A DNA stretch of 49,229 nt from Bacteroidales bacterium (lineage in GTDB: Bacteria; Bacteroidota; Bacteroidia; Bacteroidales; UBA12077): positions 1-49,229 of the forward strand of contig DMBU01000178.1 in assembly GCA_003446015.1 (NCBI GenBank), written 5' to 3'. The position numbers and the translations under genes were made by a program. Positions 25,303-34,685 of this stretch are shown here, piece after piece. Every line of letters begins with the position of its first letter. Positions within the stretch are counted from its first letter, which is position 1. The notes beneath the pieces are model-generated. The model was not told the origin of the DNA, ran no database searches, and was given only the letters and a program-made list of their open reading frames with translations.

Positions 25303-28242
25303 TTATAGCTTATTATTTTTATTTTCTTTATTCCGTCTGCGATTGAAATATATAATAATTATTCCAAGGAAAATACCAGCAATAGTAACATAAAGAATCA
25401 TCCACATATTTTTCTCTTCATTGCCTTTTAATGCTAATGGAGATTCTTCAAGTTGAGTTTCAACTTCTCCTGTAGCTTTTGATGCAATAAGCATTCCTTC
25501 CATTAACGCAAAGATTTGTTTTAGTTCTTCCGGAGTATATTTATTTGTACTTATGAGATAATTCCTAAAATCATTCATTGTAACCAAATCAATCGTTGCA
25601 GCATCAATATCAGTTAATATATTAACCAGATCGGTATGTAATATCCGCTCAAGATTTGCTAATAAAGTTTGGGTAGATACTCCTGAATTTTTCAGATACT
25701 CTTCAAGCAACTTAATAATATCTAAATGATTATAATTGTTAGTCTCAGATTTTAATTCGAGATGCTGAATAACGGCTAAATTAGAATTAAAATTATTTTT
25801 ATTCTTATTTACAGAATCCAATACCTGTTGTAAGTCCCCTTTGGCTAGTTTCAGTAAAGCAGATATAAATTCAGAAGTATTATCTGTTGAATTTATAGCC
25901 AAAGCTATTATAAGGGCTTGTGCTTGTTGTTTGGATAGGCCAAGAGCTGCAGCTTTTGTATATATTAGATTTATTAAGCTTTCAACTGAGCTTGCCGATT
26001 CAATTTCAGAAGATTTAATAATAGTTTTAAATGCGTTTGAATTAAAAGCATATATTTCAGTTAATACTTCAGCAAAATTGTTCGTAATTGGAGTATGCAA
26101 AACAATAAGCTCTTCGTTTTTAACATTATTGTATTTATCAACCAGTTTGAAATTTAACTTGCTTTTTTCACCTTTTGGTTCATACTCATATACAAAGCTT
26201 TCTTTCTTAATATCAAATGTTTCAGTGTTTATTAATTTATTATCCACAAAAGTTTCAACAAACAACTTAGAACCTTTTTCAACAGAAAGTTTGATTTTAA
26301 CTATTTTTTCCCCGTTTGCTCCCAGACTCACAATTTTTTCTGTAATACTTAACTCAGCCCGGGTATCTTTTGGTAAATATGAAACAGTAATTTCTTCTGT
26401 TTTAACATTATTATTTTTATCGATAAGCTTAAATTTTATTTTGCTTTCACCAATTAAGGGCTTATACTCATAAATAAATTCATCCTTTTTAATATTGAAT
26501 TCTTCAGAATTTATTAGCTGATCTTTGTAAAAAGTATTAACATAAAGTTTGTTCCCTTTTTGAAGAGATAGTTTAATCTTAATATTATCCTGATCAGTAT
26601 TTATGAGGTTAGTATCAATAATAATAGTTGGTTTCGATTGAGCCAATGCAAGTGTTTCAGAATCATCTTTTATCCTTGATTGAAATACTTCTTTGATATC
26701 ATATGCAGCCGAAATGAAGTATTGTGTTTTGTTTTCGTCAAAAGAGCTTTCAAACAAAAGATGGTTAACTCCTAAAGGAGTTTGATACTGGTAATTCAGA
26801 TTGTCTCTGTCAGGAGATAGTTTCGCAATCGTATCTTTATTGATTTTATTAATAATATGTATACTGAAATCTTTTTTATTTCTATCTTTTTCATTATCCA
26901 TTTCAAGCACCCCCTCTACAAGAATGTTATTGTAATCAGGAATGTTAAATAACTGGAAGTTATAAATATCCTGTCCTCCAAATCCTTGTTGTGAGAATTG
27001 AGAACAGTACGCAAAACTTCCATTCTTGTATGGTACAAAAAAGATGTCGTCATCGGTAGTATTAATCGGGAAACCAATATTAACGGGTTCAGACCATTCG
27101 CCATTTTTATTAAGTTCCGAATAATAAATATCATAACCACCCATACCAGAATGACCTTCAGAACTGAAGAATAGTCTTTTACCATCAGGTGTTAAAAATG
27201 GAGTGTTTTCATTCCAACGAGTATTAATCACCGGACCTAAATTTAAAGCTACTCCCCATGTTGAGTCTATGGCTCTGTCTGATACATAAATATCAAGATC
27301 ACCATATCCTTTATCCTCACGATTACTTACAAAATATAGCTTTTTACCGTCTGGAGATAGAGAGGCATGCGATTCCCAAAATTTTGTATTTATATTTTCA
27401 CCAAGTTTTCGAGCTTTAGTCCATAATCCATTATTGAAATAACTCACATAAATATTGCCATCAAAATCATCGTCACGATAGATATAAAGTTCTTTACCGT
27501 TATATGATAAACCTGTAGTTGCACTATTATCGTCAATTCCTAATTGCCCCATCAGGTTTATAGGATAACTCCAATTGCCATTGGTATCCTTTTTTGAATA
27601 GAAAATAGCATCGTAAAACTGAAGCGAGGCAGTAAAGACTAATGTTGATCCATCTCCCGAAACTACGGCATTAAATTCATCAAATCTTGTATTTATCTTG
27701 TCACCAATGTTTTGAGCAATAAAATTTACAGGATTATACTGAAACTGTATTGCATTTCGACATGCATTAAACTGTTTATTTACATAATCAGTGTCGTAGA
27801 TGTCTTTATTTGCTGTTTTTTGTGTTCGTGAAATAGCATTTTGAAATCCGGAATATGCATCAATTGCCTCATTTATCCTGTTATTTACTAAATAGGCATT
27901 TCCAAGATAGAATAATGCATCAACAGGAGCTAACTTTTCTGTGTAGGTATTATTCTTATAATTGAAAGTTGTTTTTTTTATAGCATTTTCGAGGTAGGGG
28001 ATTGAATTTTCTTTTTGTCCTGGAATATGAAGATAACAAAAACCTATTTTATACATCACATTATAATTCAACGAATCAGCTTCGATTACCCTTAAAAACA
28101 AAGGCAAAGCTTCTTCATAGTCTTCATAAAAAAACCATGAATCAGCATCCAGAAACATCTCTTCAAGCTCATAATATTCTTGAGTATATGATTTGGATAT
28201 AAATATAATGCTCAGTAATATAAGGGCAATTATCTTTTTCAT
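25303..28242 (-). CDS. Long TPR/PD40 protein with duplicated domain and C-terminal membrane anchor, paralogue 2
   Basis: A 979-residue protein. A signal peptide (about 1-20) is followed by TPR-like helices to about 160 and a PD40 propeller from about 180 to 435 (GKKLYFVSNREDKGYGDLDIY, FFSSEGHSGMGGYDIYYS, NTTDDDIFFVPY). After a linker there are two copies of an approximately 80-residue beta-rich module at about 565-640 and 655-730: IKIKLSLQKGNKLYVNTF / VKIKLSVEKGSKLFVETF and FKLIDKNNNVK / FKLVDKYNNVK. A helical region (740-935) precedes one transmembrane segment (MWMILYVTIAGIFLGIIIIY) and a basic tail. The anchor would tether it to the inner membrane with most of the chain in the periplasm. 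Function unknown. Confidence 0.78.
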   Translation of the reverse strand: MKKIIALILLSIIFISKSYTQEYYELEEMFLDADSWFFYEDYEEALPLFLRVIEADSLNYNVMYKIGFCYLHIPGQKENSIPYLENAIKKTTFNYKNNTYTEKLAPVDALFYLGNAYLVNNRINEAIDAYSGFQNAISRTQKTANKDIYDTDYVNKQFNACRNAIQFQYNPVNFIAQNIGDKINTRFDEFNAVVSGDGSTLVFTASLQFYDAIFYSKKDTNGNWSYPINLMGQLGIDDNSATTGLSYNGKELYIYRDDDFDGNIYVSYFNNGLWTKARKLGENINTKFWESHASLSPDGKKLYFVSNREDKGYGDLDIYVSDRAIDSTWGVALNLGPVINTRWNENTPFLTPDGKRLFFSSEGHSGMGGYDIYYSELNKNGEWSEPVNIGFPINTTDDDIFFVPYKNGSFAYCSQFSQQGFGGQDIYNFQLFNIPDYNNILVEGVLEMDNEKDRNKKDFSIHIINKINKDTIAKLSPDRDNLNYQYQTPLGVNHLLFESSFDENKTQYFISAAYDIKEVFQSRIKDDSETLALAQSKPTIIIDTNLINTDQDNIKIKLSLQKGNKLYVNTFYKDQLINSEEFNIKKDEFIYEYKPLIGESKIKFKLIDKNNNVKTEEITVSYLPKDTRAELSITEKIVSLGANGEKIVKIKLSVEKGSKLFVETFVDNKLINTETFDIKKESFVYEYEPKGEKSKLNFKLVDKYNNVKNEELIVLHTPITNNFAEVLTEIYAFNSNAFKTIIKSSEIESASSVESLINLIYTKAAALGLSKQQAQALIIALAINSTDNTSEFISALLKLAKGDLQQVLDSVNKNKNNFNSNLAVIQHLELKSETNNYNHLDIIKLLEEYLKNSGVSTQTLLANLERILHTDLVNILTDIDAATIDLVTMNDFRNYLISTNKYTPEELKQIFALMEGMLIASKATGEVETQLEESPLALKGNEEKNMWMILYVTIAGIFLGIIIIYFNRRRNKENKNNKL

Positions 28243-28400
28243 AAAATTATTATTTGCAAAACCACGAAATTAGATAAAAATAATTAAAAATTTATGGATA
28301 GCATTATAATCTTCACTAAAATTATGTAAGCTTAAATAAATAATTGACAAAGCTTTAAAATTGAAAGATTAATTCGTGAATCTAAATTTACATCATGGAT

Positions 28401-29699
28401 TTATTCTTCATCAGGGATGCTTTCCCTTTCGAATATCTGGATCCGATAAATGTCATTATCACCATATCCTGTTTCTTTAAATTTAGAGTAATAGGCTACT
28501 TCTCCATTTTTTAAAGGGAAAAAGAAAACATCATCGTCTGTAGTGTTAAATGGGAAACCCATATTTTCAGGTTTTTGCCAGCTGTCTCCTTGCTTTTTAG
28601 AGGTGAAAATATCAAATCCTCCAATGTTAAAATGTCCTTGAGATGAAAAGTATAAGGTCTTTCCATCTTCAGTTATAAAAGGAGTTGTCTCGTCAAAGAT
28701 ACTGTTTATTGTGGCTCCAAGATTTTCAGGAGCACCCCAGTTTCCTTCTGAATCTATCGTAGATTTGTAAATATCGAAACCTCCAAAACCTCCTTTTCGA
28801 TTGCTTGTAAAATATAACGTAAGACCATCATTCGAAATACAAGTATGTACTTCAGCAGCACTAGTATTTATATTGTTGTTTAGTTTTTCAAGAGCTCCCC
28901 ATAATCCATCATTGAACCTGCTGGTATATAAGTTATAATCATCATTATCGTTTCTGACAAGATACAAGGTATTGCCATCTTTCGTTAAGTATACAGGCAT
29001 TATTGGGTTTTCGGAGTTAAAATCCAACGAAATATTTCTCGCAGGCAACCACCTGCCGTCACGTTTCTTCGATGAAAATATTCCATCGTAAAATCGAAGT
29101 TCACTGACATAAACAATTGTTTCCTCATCTTCTGAAACTAATGGTTTAATATTATTAAACTCACTATTAATGTTTTTACCTAAATTAGATTCAATAACAC
29201 TTGTGGGGATTTTTGTTAATTCCAAAGCATTTTTACACGCAGTAATTTCGGCATTTACAATTTTATTTTGTTCATCATTTGATGGGTCAAGCAATTCTTT
29301 ATACTTGTTAAATGAATTAATTGCATCTTGTAATCTGTTGCTAACCCTGTAAGCCATACCTAAGTACAAATAAGTCTCAATAGGAGCTTCTCTTTCATTA
29401 AAATTACCCACGCTGTAATTCGTTGAAATATTTTCAGAGGCTTCTTCTAAATATTTTATAGCATTTTCTTTTTGATTTGGGATGTGTAAATAACAAAAAC
29501 CAATTCGGTGTTTTATATTGGCATCTCTTCTACCTGCATCATATAGTTCCAGAAAATGTTGAAGAGCTTCTCTGTATTCTTCGTAAATTAAAGAAAACTC
29601 ACCATTTATGTATGCCCTTTTTAAATCTTTCTTTGTTTGAGATTGAGCTGTTGAGAAGAATGAAAACACAATAATTAAAGCTATTAAAAAACGATTCAT
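28401..29699 (-). CDS. TPR plus PD40 beta-propeller exported protein, paralogue 3
   Basis: The start was set at the Met of MNRFLIALIIVFSFF (29699), because a -7 promoter element at 29727-29734 overlaps the longer frame and the shorter form begins with a clean signal peptide (cut near STAQSQ). The product is about 432 residues. TPR-like helices (EYREALQHFLELYDAGRRDANIKHRIG pattern in pieces) are followed by a PD40 propeller with LTLYFTSNRKGGFGGFDIY, TLYFSSQGHFNIGGFDIFTS and NTTDDDVFFFPL. It is closest in layout to paralogue 1 and, like it, lacks an OmpA domain. Probably periplasmic or surface-exposed; function inferred only as protein-binding scaffold. Confidence 0.8.
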   Translation of the reverse strand: MNRFLIALIIVFSFFSTAQSQTKKDLKRAYINGEFSLIYEEYREALQHFLELYDAGRRDANIKHRIGFCYLHIPNQKENAIKYLEEASENISTNYSVGNFNEREAPIETYLYLGMAYRVSNRLQDAINSFNKYKELLDPSNDEQNKIVNAEITACKNALELTKIPTSVIESNLGKNINSEFNNIKPLVSEDEETIVYVSELRFYDGIFSSKKRDGRWLPARNISLDFNSENPIMPVYLTKDGNTLYLVRNDNDDYNLYTSRFNDGLWGALEKLNNNINTSAAEVHTCISNDGLTLYFTSNRKGGFGGFDIYKSTIDSEGNWGAPENLGATINSIFDETTPFITEDGKTLYFSSQGHFNIGGFDIFTSKKQGDSWQKPENMGFPFNTTDDDVFFFPLKNGEVAYYSKFKETGYGDNDIYRIQIFERESIPDEE

Positions 29700-29726
29700 A
29701 GCGATCATGATTATAACAAGTGAAAA

Positions 29727-29734
29727 CAAATGTA
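29727..29734 (-). promoter_or_regulatory. -7 element TACATTTG for TPR/PD40 paralogue 3
   Basis: An exact TAnnTTTG on the minus strand, 27 bp before the ATG at 29699. Its position within the longest possible reading frame supports the shorter start. No -33 TTG is obvious. Confidence 0.4.
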
Positions 29735-29773
29735 ATAATTTATGTTAATTTTTCGAAGAAAAGGGGAATTAAT

Positions 29774-29811
29774 TAAAAAACAAAACATCAGTTTGTTACT
29801 GATGTTTTGTT
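29774..29811 (-). terminator. Rho-independent terminator after the E2 acyltransferase gene
   Basis: Perfect 14-bp arms AACAAAACATCAGT (29779-29792) and ACTGATGTTTTGTT (29798-29811) with a 5-nt loop. On the minus strand the hairpin is followed by six T's and lies 6 bp beyond the stop of the E2 gene. Confidence 0.85.
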
Positions 29812-29817
29812 CATGTT

Positions 29818-31158
29818 TTATGAGTTTCTTTTAAAGTCGAAATCTTCCAGATAATCCGAAATTCTTTTTAAGAACATTCCTCCCAGTGCACCATCAACCA
29901 CCCTGTGGTCATACGCAAGAGATAAAATCATCATATGGCGAATTGCAATAGCATCTCCCGAAGGAGTTTCTATTACTGCAGGTTTTTTCACAATTGCACC
30001 AACACCTAAAATAGCTACTTGTGGTTGATTAATTATTGGAGTACCCGTTGTGTTCCCAAAAGTTCCAAAATTGGTAATTGTAAATGTTCCTCCCTGTATT
30101 TCGTCTGGTTTTAGTTTATTTTCTCGTGCCCTTGCAGAAAGATCATTCAGGCTGGCAGCAATTCCCATAAGATTTAATCTGTCGGCATTCTTAATAACAG
30201 GAACTATTAAATTACCTGAAGGCAATGCTGCAGCTATTCCTACATTGATATTCTTCTTCCTGATAATTTTATCTCCGTCAACGGATACATTAATCATAGG
30301 AAAATCTTTTAAGGCTTTTACTGTAGCTTCAATAAAGATAGGAGTAAAGGTTAATTTTACATTTTCTTTTTCAAGAATCCTGTCTTTATTCTTGTTTTTC
30401 CAGTTGACCATATTTGTTACATCTGCTTCAATAAACGATGTAACATGGGGCGATACTTGTTTTGAATGAACCATGTGTTCCGCAATTAGTTTACGCATAC
30501 GATCCATTTCAATAATTTCGTAATCACCTCCGGAATAGATTTGTTCTTTACTTATTTGTGGTTTAGAGATTTGCTTGTCAGAAGTTTTTTCTTGTACTTG
30601 CATTTTAGCAGTACGATCAATTCCTGTATTACTTCTTGTGTTGATATAATTTAAAATATCATTTTTAGTAATTCTCCCTGTATTTCCACTTCCATTGATC
30701 CTTTCTAATTCAGATAAGGAAACATTTTCTTTTTCTGCAATACTTCGCACTAATGGAGACAAAAATTTCCCTTCCGGTGTTTTTGAAATAATTTGTTCAC
30801 CTTGTTCTTCCAATGTATTGTTTGAAACCTCTTCTGTTGAAGGTGCTTTTTCAAAAACAGGTACATCAGTTTCAACTTTCTTTTCTTCAGAAACTTCTTT
30901 TTGATCAGAATCTGAACCATTTGTACTTATGATAGCAATAGTATCACCAACTTTGGGAATATCATTTTCGTTAAACAGGAGTTTTTCAATTATTCCATCT
31001 TGTGGAGCCGGAATTTCTGAATCAACTTTATCGGTGGCGACCTCTACGATAGATTGATCTTCTTCTACTTTATCGCCAACATTTACCAGCCATTTTGTTA
31101 AGGTAGCTTCAATTATTCCTTCACCCATTGCAGGTAGTAATATTTCAACTTTTGCCAT
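29818..31158 (-). CDS. 2-oxo acid dehydrogenase E2, lipoyl acyltransferase
   Basis: The start was placed at MAKVEILLPAMGEG (31158); the longer frame would overlap the preceding gene and adds 17 unrelated residues. The 446-residue product has a lipoyl domain (residues 1-80) with the lipoylated lysine at K44 in ATDKVDS, a linker, a peripheral-subunit-binding domain (SPLVRSIAEKENVSLSEL, GRITKNDIL), and an acyltransferase core ending with the catalytic DHRVVDGALGG. E2 passes an acyl group from the E1 thiamine enzyme to CoA. Genes for E1 and E3 are not in the window, so pyruvate and branched-chain complexes cannot be told apart. A strong terminator follows. Confidence 0.9.
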   Translation of the reverse strand: MAKVEILLPAMGEGIIEATLTKWLVNVGDKVEEDQSIVEVATDKVDSEIPAPQDGIIEKLLFNENDIPKVGDTIAIISTNGSDSDQKEVSEEKKVETDVPVFEKAPSTEEVSNNTLEEQGEQIISKTPEGKFLSPLVRSIAEKENVSLSELERINGSGNTGRITKNDILNYINTRSNTGIDRTAKMQVQEKTSDKQISKPQISKEQIYSGGDYEIIEMDRMRKLIAEHMVHSKQVSPHVTSFIEADVTNMVNWKNKNKDRILEKENVKLTFTPIFIEATVKALKDFPMINVSVDGDKIIRKKNINVGIAAALPSGNLIVPVIKNADRLNLMGIAASLNDLSARARENKLKPDEIQGGTFTITNFGTFGNTTGTPIINQPQVAILGVGAIVKKPAVIETPSGDAIAIRHMMILSLAYDHRVVDGALGGMFLKRISDYLEDFDFKRNS

Positions 31159-31198
31159 TGTAATTAATTTAAACTTTTCGTAAATAATATGACCTAAT

Positions 31199-33160
31199 TT
31201 ATCGGCCAATTTGTTTAAAACCTCTAAGAAGGATTTTTAGATCGTTCCATATGGTATAGTTTTTTGCGTATGCCACATTGGAATTATAAATGAAAGAATC
31301 TGAAAACTCTTTCTTTGATACTAAATCGAGTGGTGTTAGTATTTCTTCCTTAATTTGAGGAAGGTTATTAGTGTTAACATCACCTTTTCTGTAATATCCT
31401 ACCCAGGTTTTAAATCCTAACAAAACATTTACTGAATTGTTTATTGATTTAGAGGGAATTTTTAAGAAAAGCAATAATAAAGGACTGCAGATTAAAATAA
31501 CAAATGAGCTAACAACATCAAAAATTCTTTTGTTAACTTTATTTTTTTGTTTTGAAATAGAGTTGATTTCTACAGTATATAATTCTCCGGCAGATTCTAT
31601 GGAATTACTGCCAATAATAGATAAAGTATCAGGTTGTGCAATTTTAAAGTCGATATTAAAGTAAGATAATCGAAGCATTGCCGCAATGATTTGATTTGAA
31701 GGGATGTTTTTTGCGCAAAAAACAATCTCGTCAATTTTATGAATTTTTATAATTTCATCGAGTTGACTAATGGTACCAATATGATAACTTTCCTGGAATT
31801 CAACTGTTGGAGATACTTTACCAATTATATCCGGTTTTATTTCCGCTTCAAAGATTATTCGTTCGACTCTTTTAATTTCATCATTTAAACCTGCAATTAC
31901 AATTCGAAGTTTTCTGTTCCGTTTGAATTTCTGTGGAAAGAATTTTATGAAATGAAGTAATACCCTGTTTATTAATGTGATAAAAAAAGCGAGGAATGAT
32001 CCGATAAGTATTAATGCTCTTGAAAACCTTAAACTCTCAGGTAATAGTGCGTACAAAATTAAAATAACAAGTGTTCCTATTATTATTGCTTTAAATAATC
32101 TTGAAATTTTTATTTGCTTTGAATATCCTCCATTAAACCATATGCATATAATCCAAATAAAAATATATGAAGGCACAGCAAGCATTAGAAATTCTTCCGG
32201 GTAATGACCTTGTCCCTGGAACTTATAATTTTCCCAAATAGGTTTAATGAAGTAATAAGCCAAAAATATGCTGCAAATATCCAGAACAGGAAGAAACACT
32301 TTTTTAATAAATCGGGTTAAGACTGCAATAGCTGCTCTGAAATAGATAGCGGCATTTATAAGTGCAGTAAAGACCTTAATATTTTTAGTTGAGAAATGCT
32401 TTTTAGCAAAAATGATCATTGCATTGTAAAAAACATACACATAATTCAAACTTCCTTTTTTAGTGCTTTCTCCTTTGTAATGAATTATGGTTGTTTCGGG
32501 GTAATAATAGTTTTTAAATCCAGCTTTGGTTATTCTGTACGATAAATCAATATCTTCACCATACATGAAATAATCTTCATCGAGATACCCTGTTTTTTCT
32601 AATGTTTCTTTTCGAAGAAACATGTAAGCTCCAGGTAAGATTTCTATTTCATTTATCTCCTCATTACTTAAATGTCCCAGATAATATCTGGCAAACCTTT
32701 TCGATTTAGGAAATAAGCTTGCCAAGCCAAAAATTTTATAAAAAGCCACTTTGGGTGAAGGTAAAGCTCTTTTTGATTCAGGTAAAAACCTGCCTTTACC
32801 ATCAATCATTTTCACAGTTAAGCCCCCGATTTCCGGATTTTTATCTGCAAAATAAATGCATTTCTCAAAGCTGTCTTCTTCAACTACAGTATCAGGATTT
32901 AACAATAAAATATATGGACCTGTTGCTTTTTTTATAGCCTGATTATTTGCATAGGAGAATCCTTTATTGTCTTTATTTTCAATGAGGTTTACTGTTGGAA
33001 ACCTTTCTTTTATCATGGCACATGAACCATCTACTGAATTATTGTCAACTACAAAAATTTCTGCTTCAATATTTTTAATAGCATTAAAAACAGAAATTAA
33101 ACATTGTTCAAGAAAATGTTTAACGTTATAATTAACAATAATAATAGAAAATTCAACCAT
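31199..33160 (-). CDS. GT2 glycosyltransferase fused to a degenerate phosphoglycosyltransferase-like membrane domain
   Basis: A 653-residue protein. Residues 1-260 are a GT2 domain of the rhamnosyltransferase type (FSIIIVNYNVKHFLEQC, FVVDNNSVDGS, LLLNPDTVVEEDSF, DEDYFMYGEDIDLSYR). Several transmembrane helices follow (about 280-420), then a Rossmann-like part (RIVIAGLNDEIKRVERII), then KRIFDVVSSFVILICSPLLL and a C-terminal AKNYTIWNDLKILLRG. The last two match the ends of WbaP/PssA-type sugar-phosphate transferases, but the central catalytic block (RxGxxGKxF and the Asp-Glu pair) is missing. So the glycosyltransferase is likely active and the transferase half probably serves as membrane platform. 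The role is surface polysaccharide or glycan assembly, acceptor unknown. Confidence 0.8.
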   Translation of the reverse strand: MVEFSIIIVNYNVKHFLEQCLISVFNAIKNIEAEIFVVDNNSVDGSCAMIKERFPTVNLIENKDNKGFSYANNQAIKKATGPYILLLNPDTVVEEDSFEKCIYFADKNPEIGGLTVKMIDGKGRFLPESKRALPSPKVAFYKIFGLASLFPKSKRFARYYLGHLSNEEINEIEILPGAYMFLRKETLEKTGYLDEDYFMYGEDIDLSYRITKAGFKNYYYPETTIIHYKGESTKKGSLNYVYVFYNAMIIFAKKHFSTKNIKVFTALINAAIYFRAAIAVLTRFIKKVFLPVLDICSIFLAYYFIKPIWENYKFQGQGHYPEEFLMLAVPSYIFIWIICIWFNGGYSKQIKISRLFKAIIIGTLVILILYALLPESLRFSRALILIGSFLAFFITLINRVLLHFIKFFPQKFKRNRKLRIVIAGLNDEIKRVERIIFEAEIKPDIIGKVSPTVEFQESYHIGTISQLDEIIKIHKIDEIVFCAKNIPSNQIIAAMLRLSYFNIDFKIAQPDTLSIIGSNSIESAGELYTVEINSISKQKNKVNKRIFDVVSSFVILICSPLLLLFLKIPSKSINNSVNVLLGFKTWVGYYRKGDVNTNNLPQIKEEILTPLDLVSKKEFSDSFIYNSNVAYAKNYTIWNDLKILLRGFKQIGR

Positions 33161-33180
33161 TTATTTGATATCGTGAAATA

Positions 33181-33188
33181 CAAATATA
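33181..33188 (-). promoter_or_regulatory. -7 element TATATTTG for the GT2 gene
   Basis: An exact TAnnTTTG match on the minus strand 20 bp before the ATG at 33160. No convincing -33 TTG, hence low confidence. Confidence 0.35.
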
Positions 33189-33231
33189 GTGATTTGAGTA
33201 ATTAGTTTTGGAGTGATCTTAAATTTCCGGT

Positions 33232-33260
33232 ATAAAAAAGGGCTGAAATACAGCCCCTTT
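33232..33260 (-). terminator. Rho-independent terminator after the aminotransferase gene
   Basis: Stem GGGCTG/CAGCCC extended by A/T pairs (33235-33260), with the T-run on the minus strand directly after it and 4 bp beyond the aminotransferase stop. Confidence 0.8.
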
Positions 33261-33264
33261 GATT

Positions 33265-34479
33265 TTATGCGATTGCCATCATTTCTTTTATTGCTTTTGC
33301 GAGTCGTTTTACACCTTCAGTTGTTTTGTCTTTTGGCATAAACGAGAAGTTTATTCGCATAGTGTTTTTGCCACTACCATCACAATGAAACACACTGCCT
33401 AATACGAATGCTACATTATTTTCAATTGCTTTTTTGAAAAGAACTTCAGCATCCATATGTTCGGGTAAGGTCATAAAGAGGAACAGCCCTCCTTCAGGTT
33501 CAGTCCATTTTACTCCATCGGGCATATATTCTCTAAACGCTTTAAGCATATTGTCGCGTTTCTCACGATATTGAGAAATGATTGCTTTAAGATTTTCATC
33601 AAAATATCCCTTTTCGATATATTTATGGGCAATTTTCTGATTTAAAGTTGGAGTACATAAATCTGTTGATTGCTTTGCAGTTACAAATTTATCAATGATT
33701 TTCTCATCAGCTACAACCCAACCAATTCTGAATCCGGGAACAAATATCTTTGAAAATGTTCCAAGTAAAATCACATGACCAGTATTGTCTAATTCAAAAA
33801 TCGTTTTTTGAGCTTTTCCCTCAAAGCGTACTTCACGATATGGACTATCTTCAACAATAAGAACATCATATTTTTTTGCAATGGCAATGATCTCCAATCT
33901 TCGTGACTCAGGCATTGTTATCCCTGCAGGATTTTGAAAATCGGGAATTATATAAATAAATTTTGGTTTAATTCCTTGCGATTTTAGATTTACCAATTTT
34001 TCCTCTAAGATGTCTGCTCGCATTCCTTTATCGTCGAATTTGATTCCAATCATCTCAGCTCCATAAGAATTAAATGCTCCTAATCCACCCAGATAAGAAG
34101 GAAGTCCGCAAATAACTTTATCACCTCGATTAATAAATATTTTTGACAATAAATCCAATCCTTGTTGCGATGATGTGGTAATAACTAAGTTTTTTAATTC
34201 AATTTTTAATCCTTGAGCAATATAACGGTCAACTAATGTTTGACGTAATTCAGTTACTCCTTCTGTTGCTCCATATTGCAAGGCTGCCGGGCCATCATTT
34301 TCAAGAACTTCGCATGATATTTCCTTTAGTTGTTCAATAGGAAATGATTCTGGTGCAGGCAGCCCCCCTGCAAAGGAGATAATTTCGGGCCGTTGAGTAA
34401 GTTTTAGAAGTTCACGAATGGCAGACTTCTTCATGCCTTTAATACTAATCGAATAAATTTGTTCTAAATCACTTATCAT
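33265..34479 (-). CDS. Class I/II PLP aminotransferase, 2-aminoadipate/LysN type
   Basis: A 404-residue fold-type I aminotransferase: ISFAGGLPAPESFP, LQYGATEGVTELRQ, TTSSQQGLDLLSKIF, PDFQNPAGITMPESRR (binds the pyridine ring), VEDSPYREVRF, and GTFSKIFVPGFRIGW with the PLP lysine. GGLPAP and LQYG are typical of the branch with 2-aminoadipate, aromatic and multi-substrate aminotransferases related to LysN and to the C-terminal half of MocR regulators; there is no DNA-binding domain. A clear GGAGG (34489-34493) lies 9 nt before the ATG, which is rare among genes of this window and suggests strong translation. Monocistronic, ending in a terminator. Confidence 0.85.
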   Translation of the reverse strand: MISDLEQIYSISIKGMKKSAIRELLKLTQRPEIISFAGGLPAPESFPIEQLKEISCEVLENDGPAALQYGATEGVTELRQTLVDRYIAQGLKIELKNLVITTSSQQGLDLLSKIFINRGDKVICGLPSYLGGLGAFNSYGAEMIGIKFDDKGMRADILEEKLVNLKSQGIKPKFIYIIPDFQNPAGITMPESRRLEIIAIAKKYDVLIVEDSPYREVRFEGKAQKTIFELDNTGHVILLGTFSKIFVPGFRIGWVVADEKIIDKFVTAKQSTDLCTPTLNQKIAHKYIEKGYFDENLKAIISQYREKRDNMLKAFREYMPDGVKWTEPEGGLFLFMTLPEHMDAEVLFKKAIENNVAFVLGSVFHCDGSGKNTMRINFSFMPKDKTTEGVKRLAKAIKEMMAIA

Positions 34480-34488
34480 TATTGTTGT

Positions 34489-34493
34489 CCTCC
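34489..34493 (-). promoter_or_regulatory. Strong Shine-Dalgarno site GGAGG
   Basis: GGAGG on the minus strand with a 9-nt spacer to the ATG of the aminotransferase gene. Other genes here have A-rich leaders with no comparable site, so it stands out and confirms this start. Confidence 0.6.
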
Positions 34494-34685
34494 AGTTTTT
34501 TAAAATTTCAAATTAAGCTTGTACGAAGCTGATGCGAAATTGCGAAAAGCATATGTGAATTACAAAAAAAGAAACCTGTTATACAAAACATAATATGAAA
34601 TAATGAAGCAATTACAAAGAATACAGTTCGTATTTAAAAAGATTTTTGTAATTTAATGCAAAAATAGAGTAAGAAATTATAATTC

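Noticed and set aside
25841..26473. 210-codon plus-strand open frame
   Set aside because: It lies antisense within the 979-residue TPR/PD40 gene, has no family resemblance and no leader of its own.
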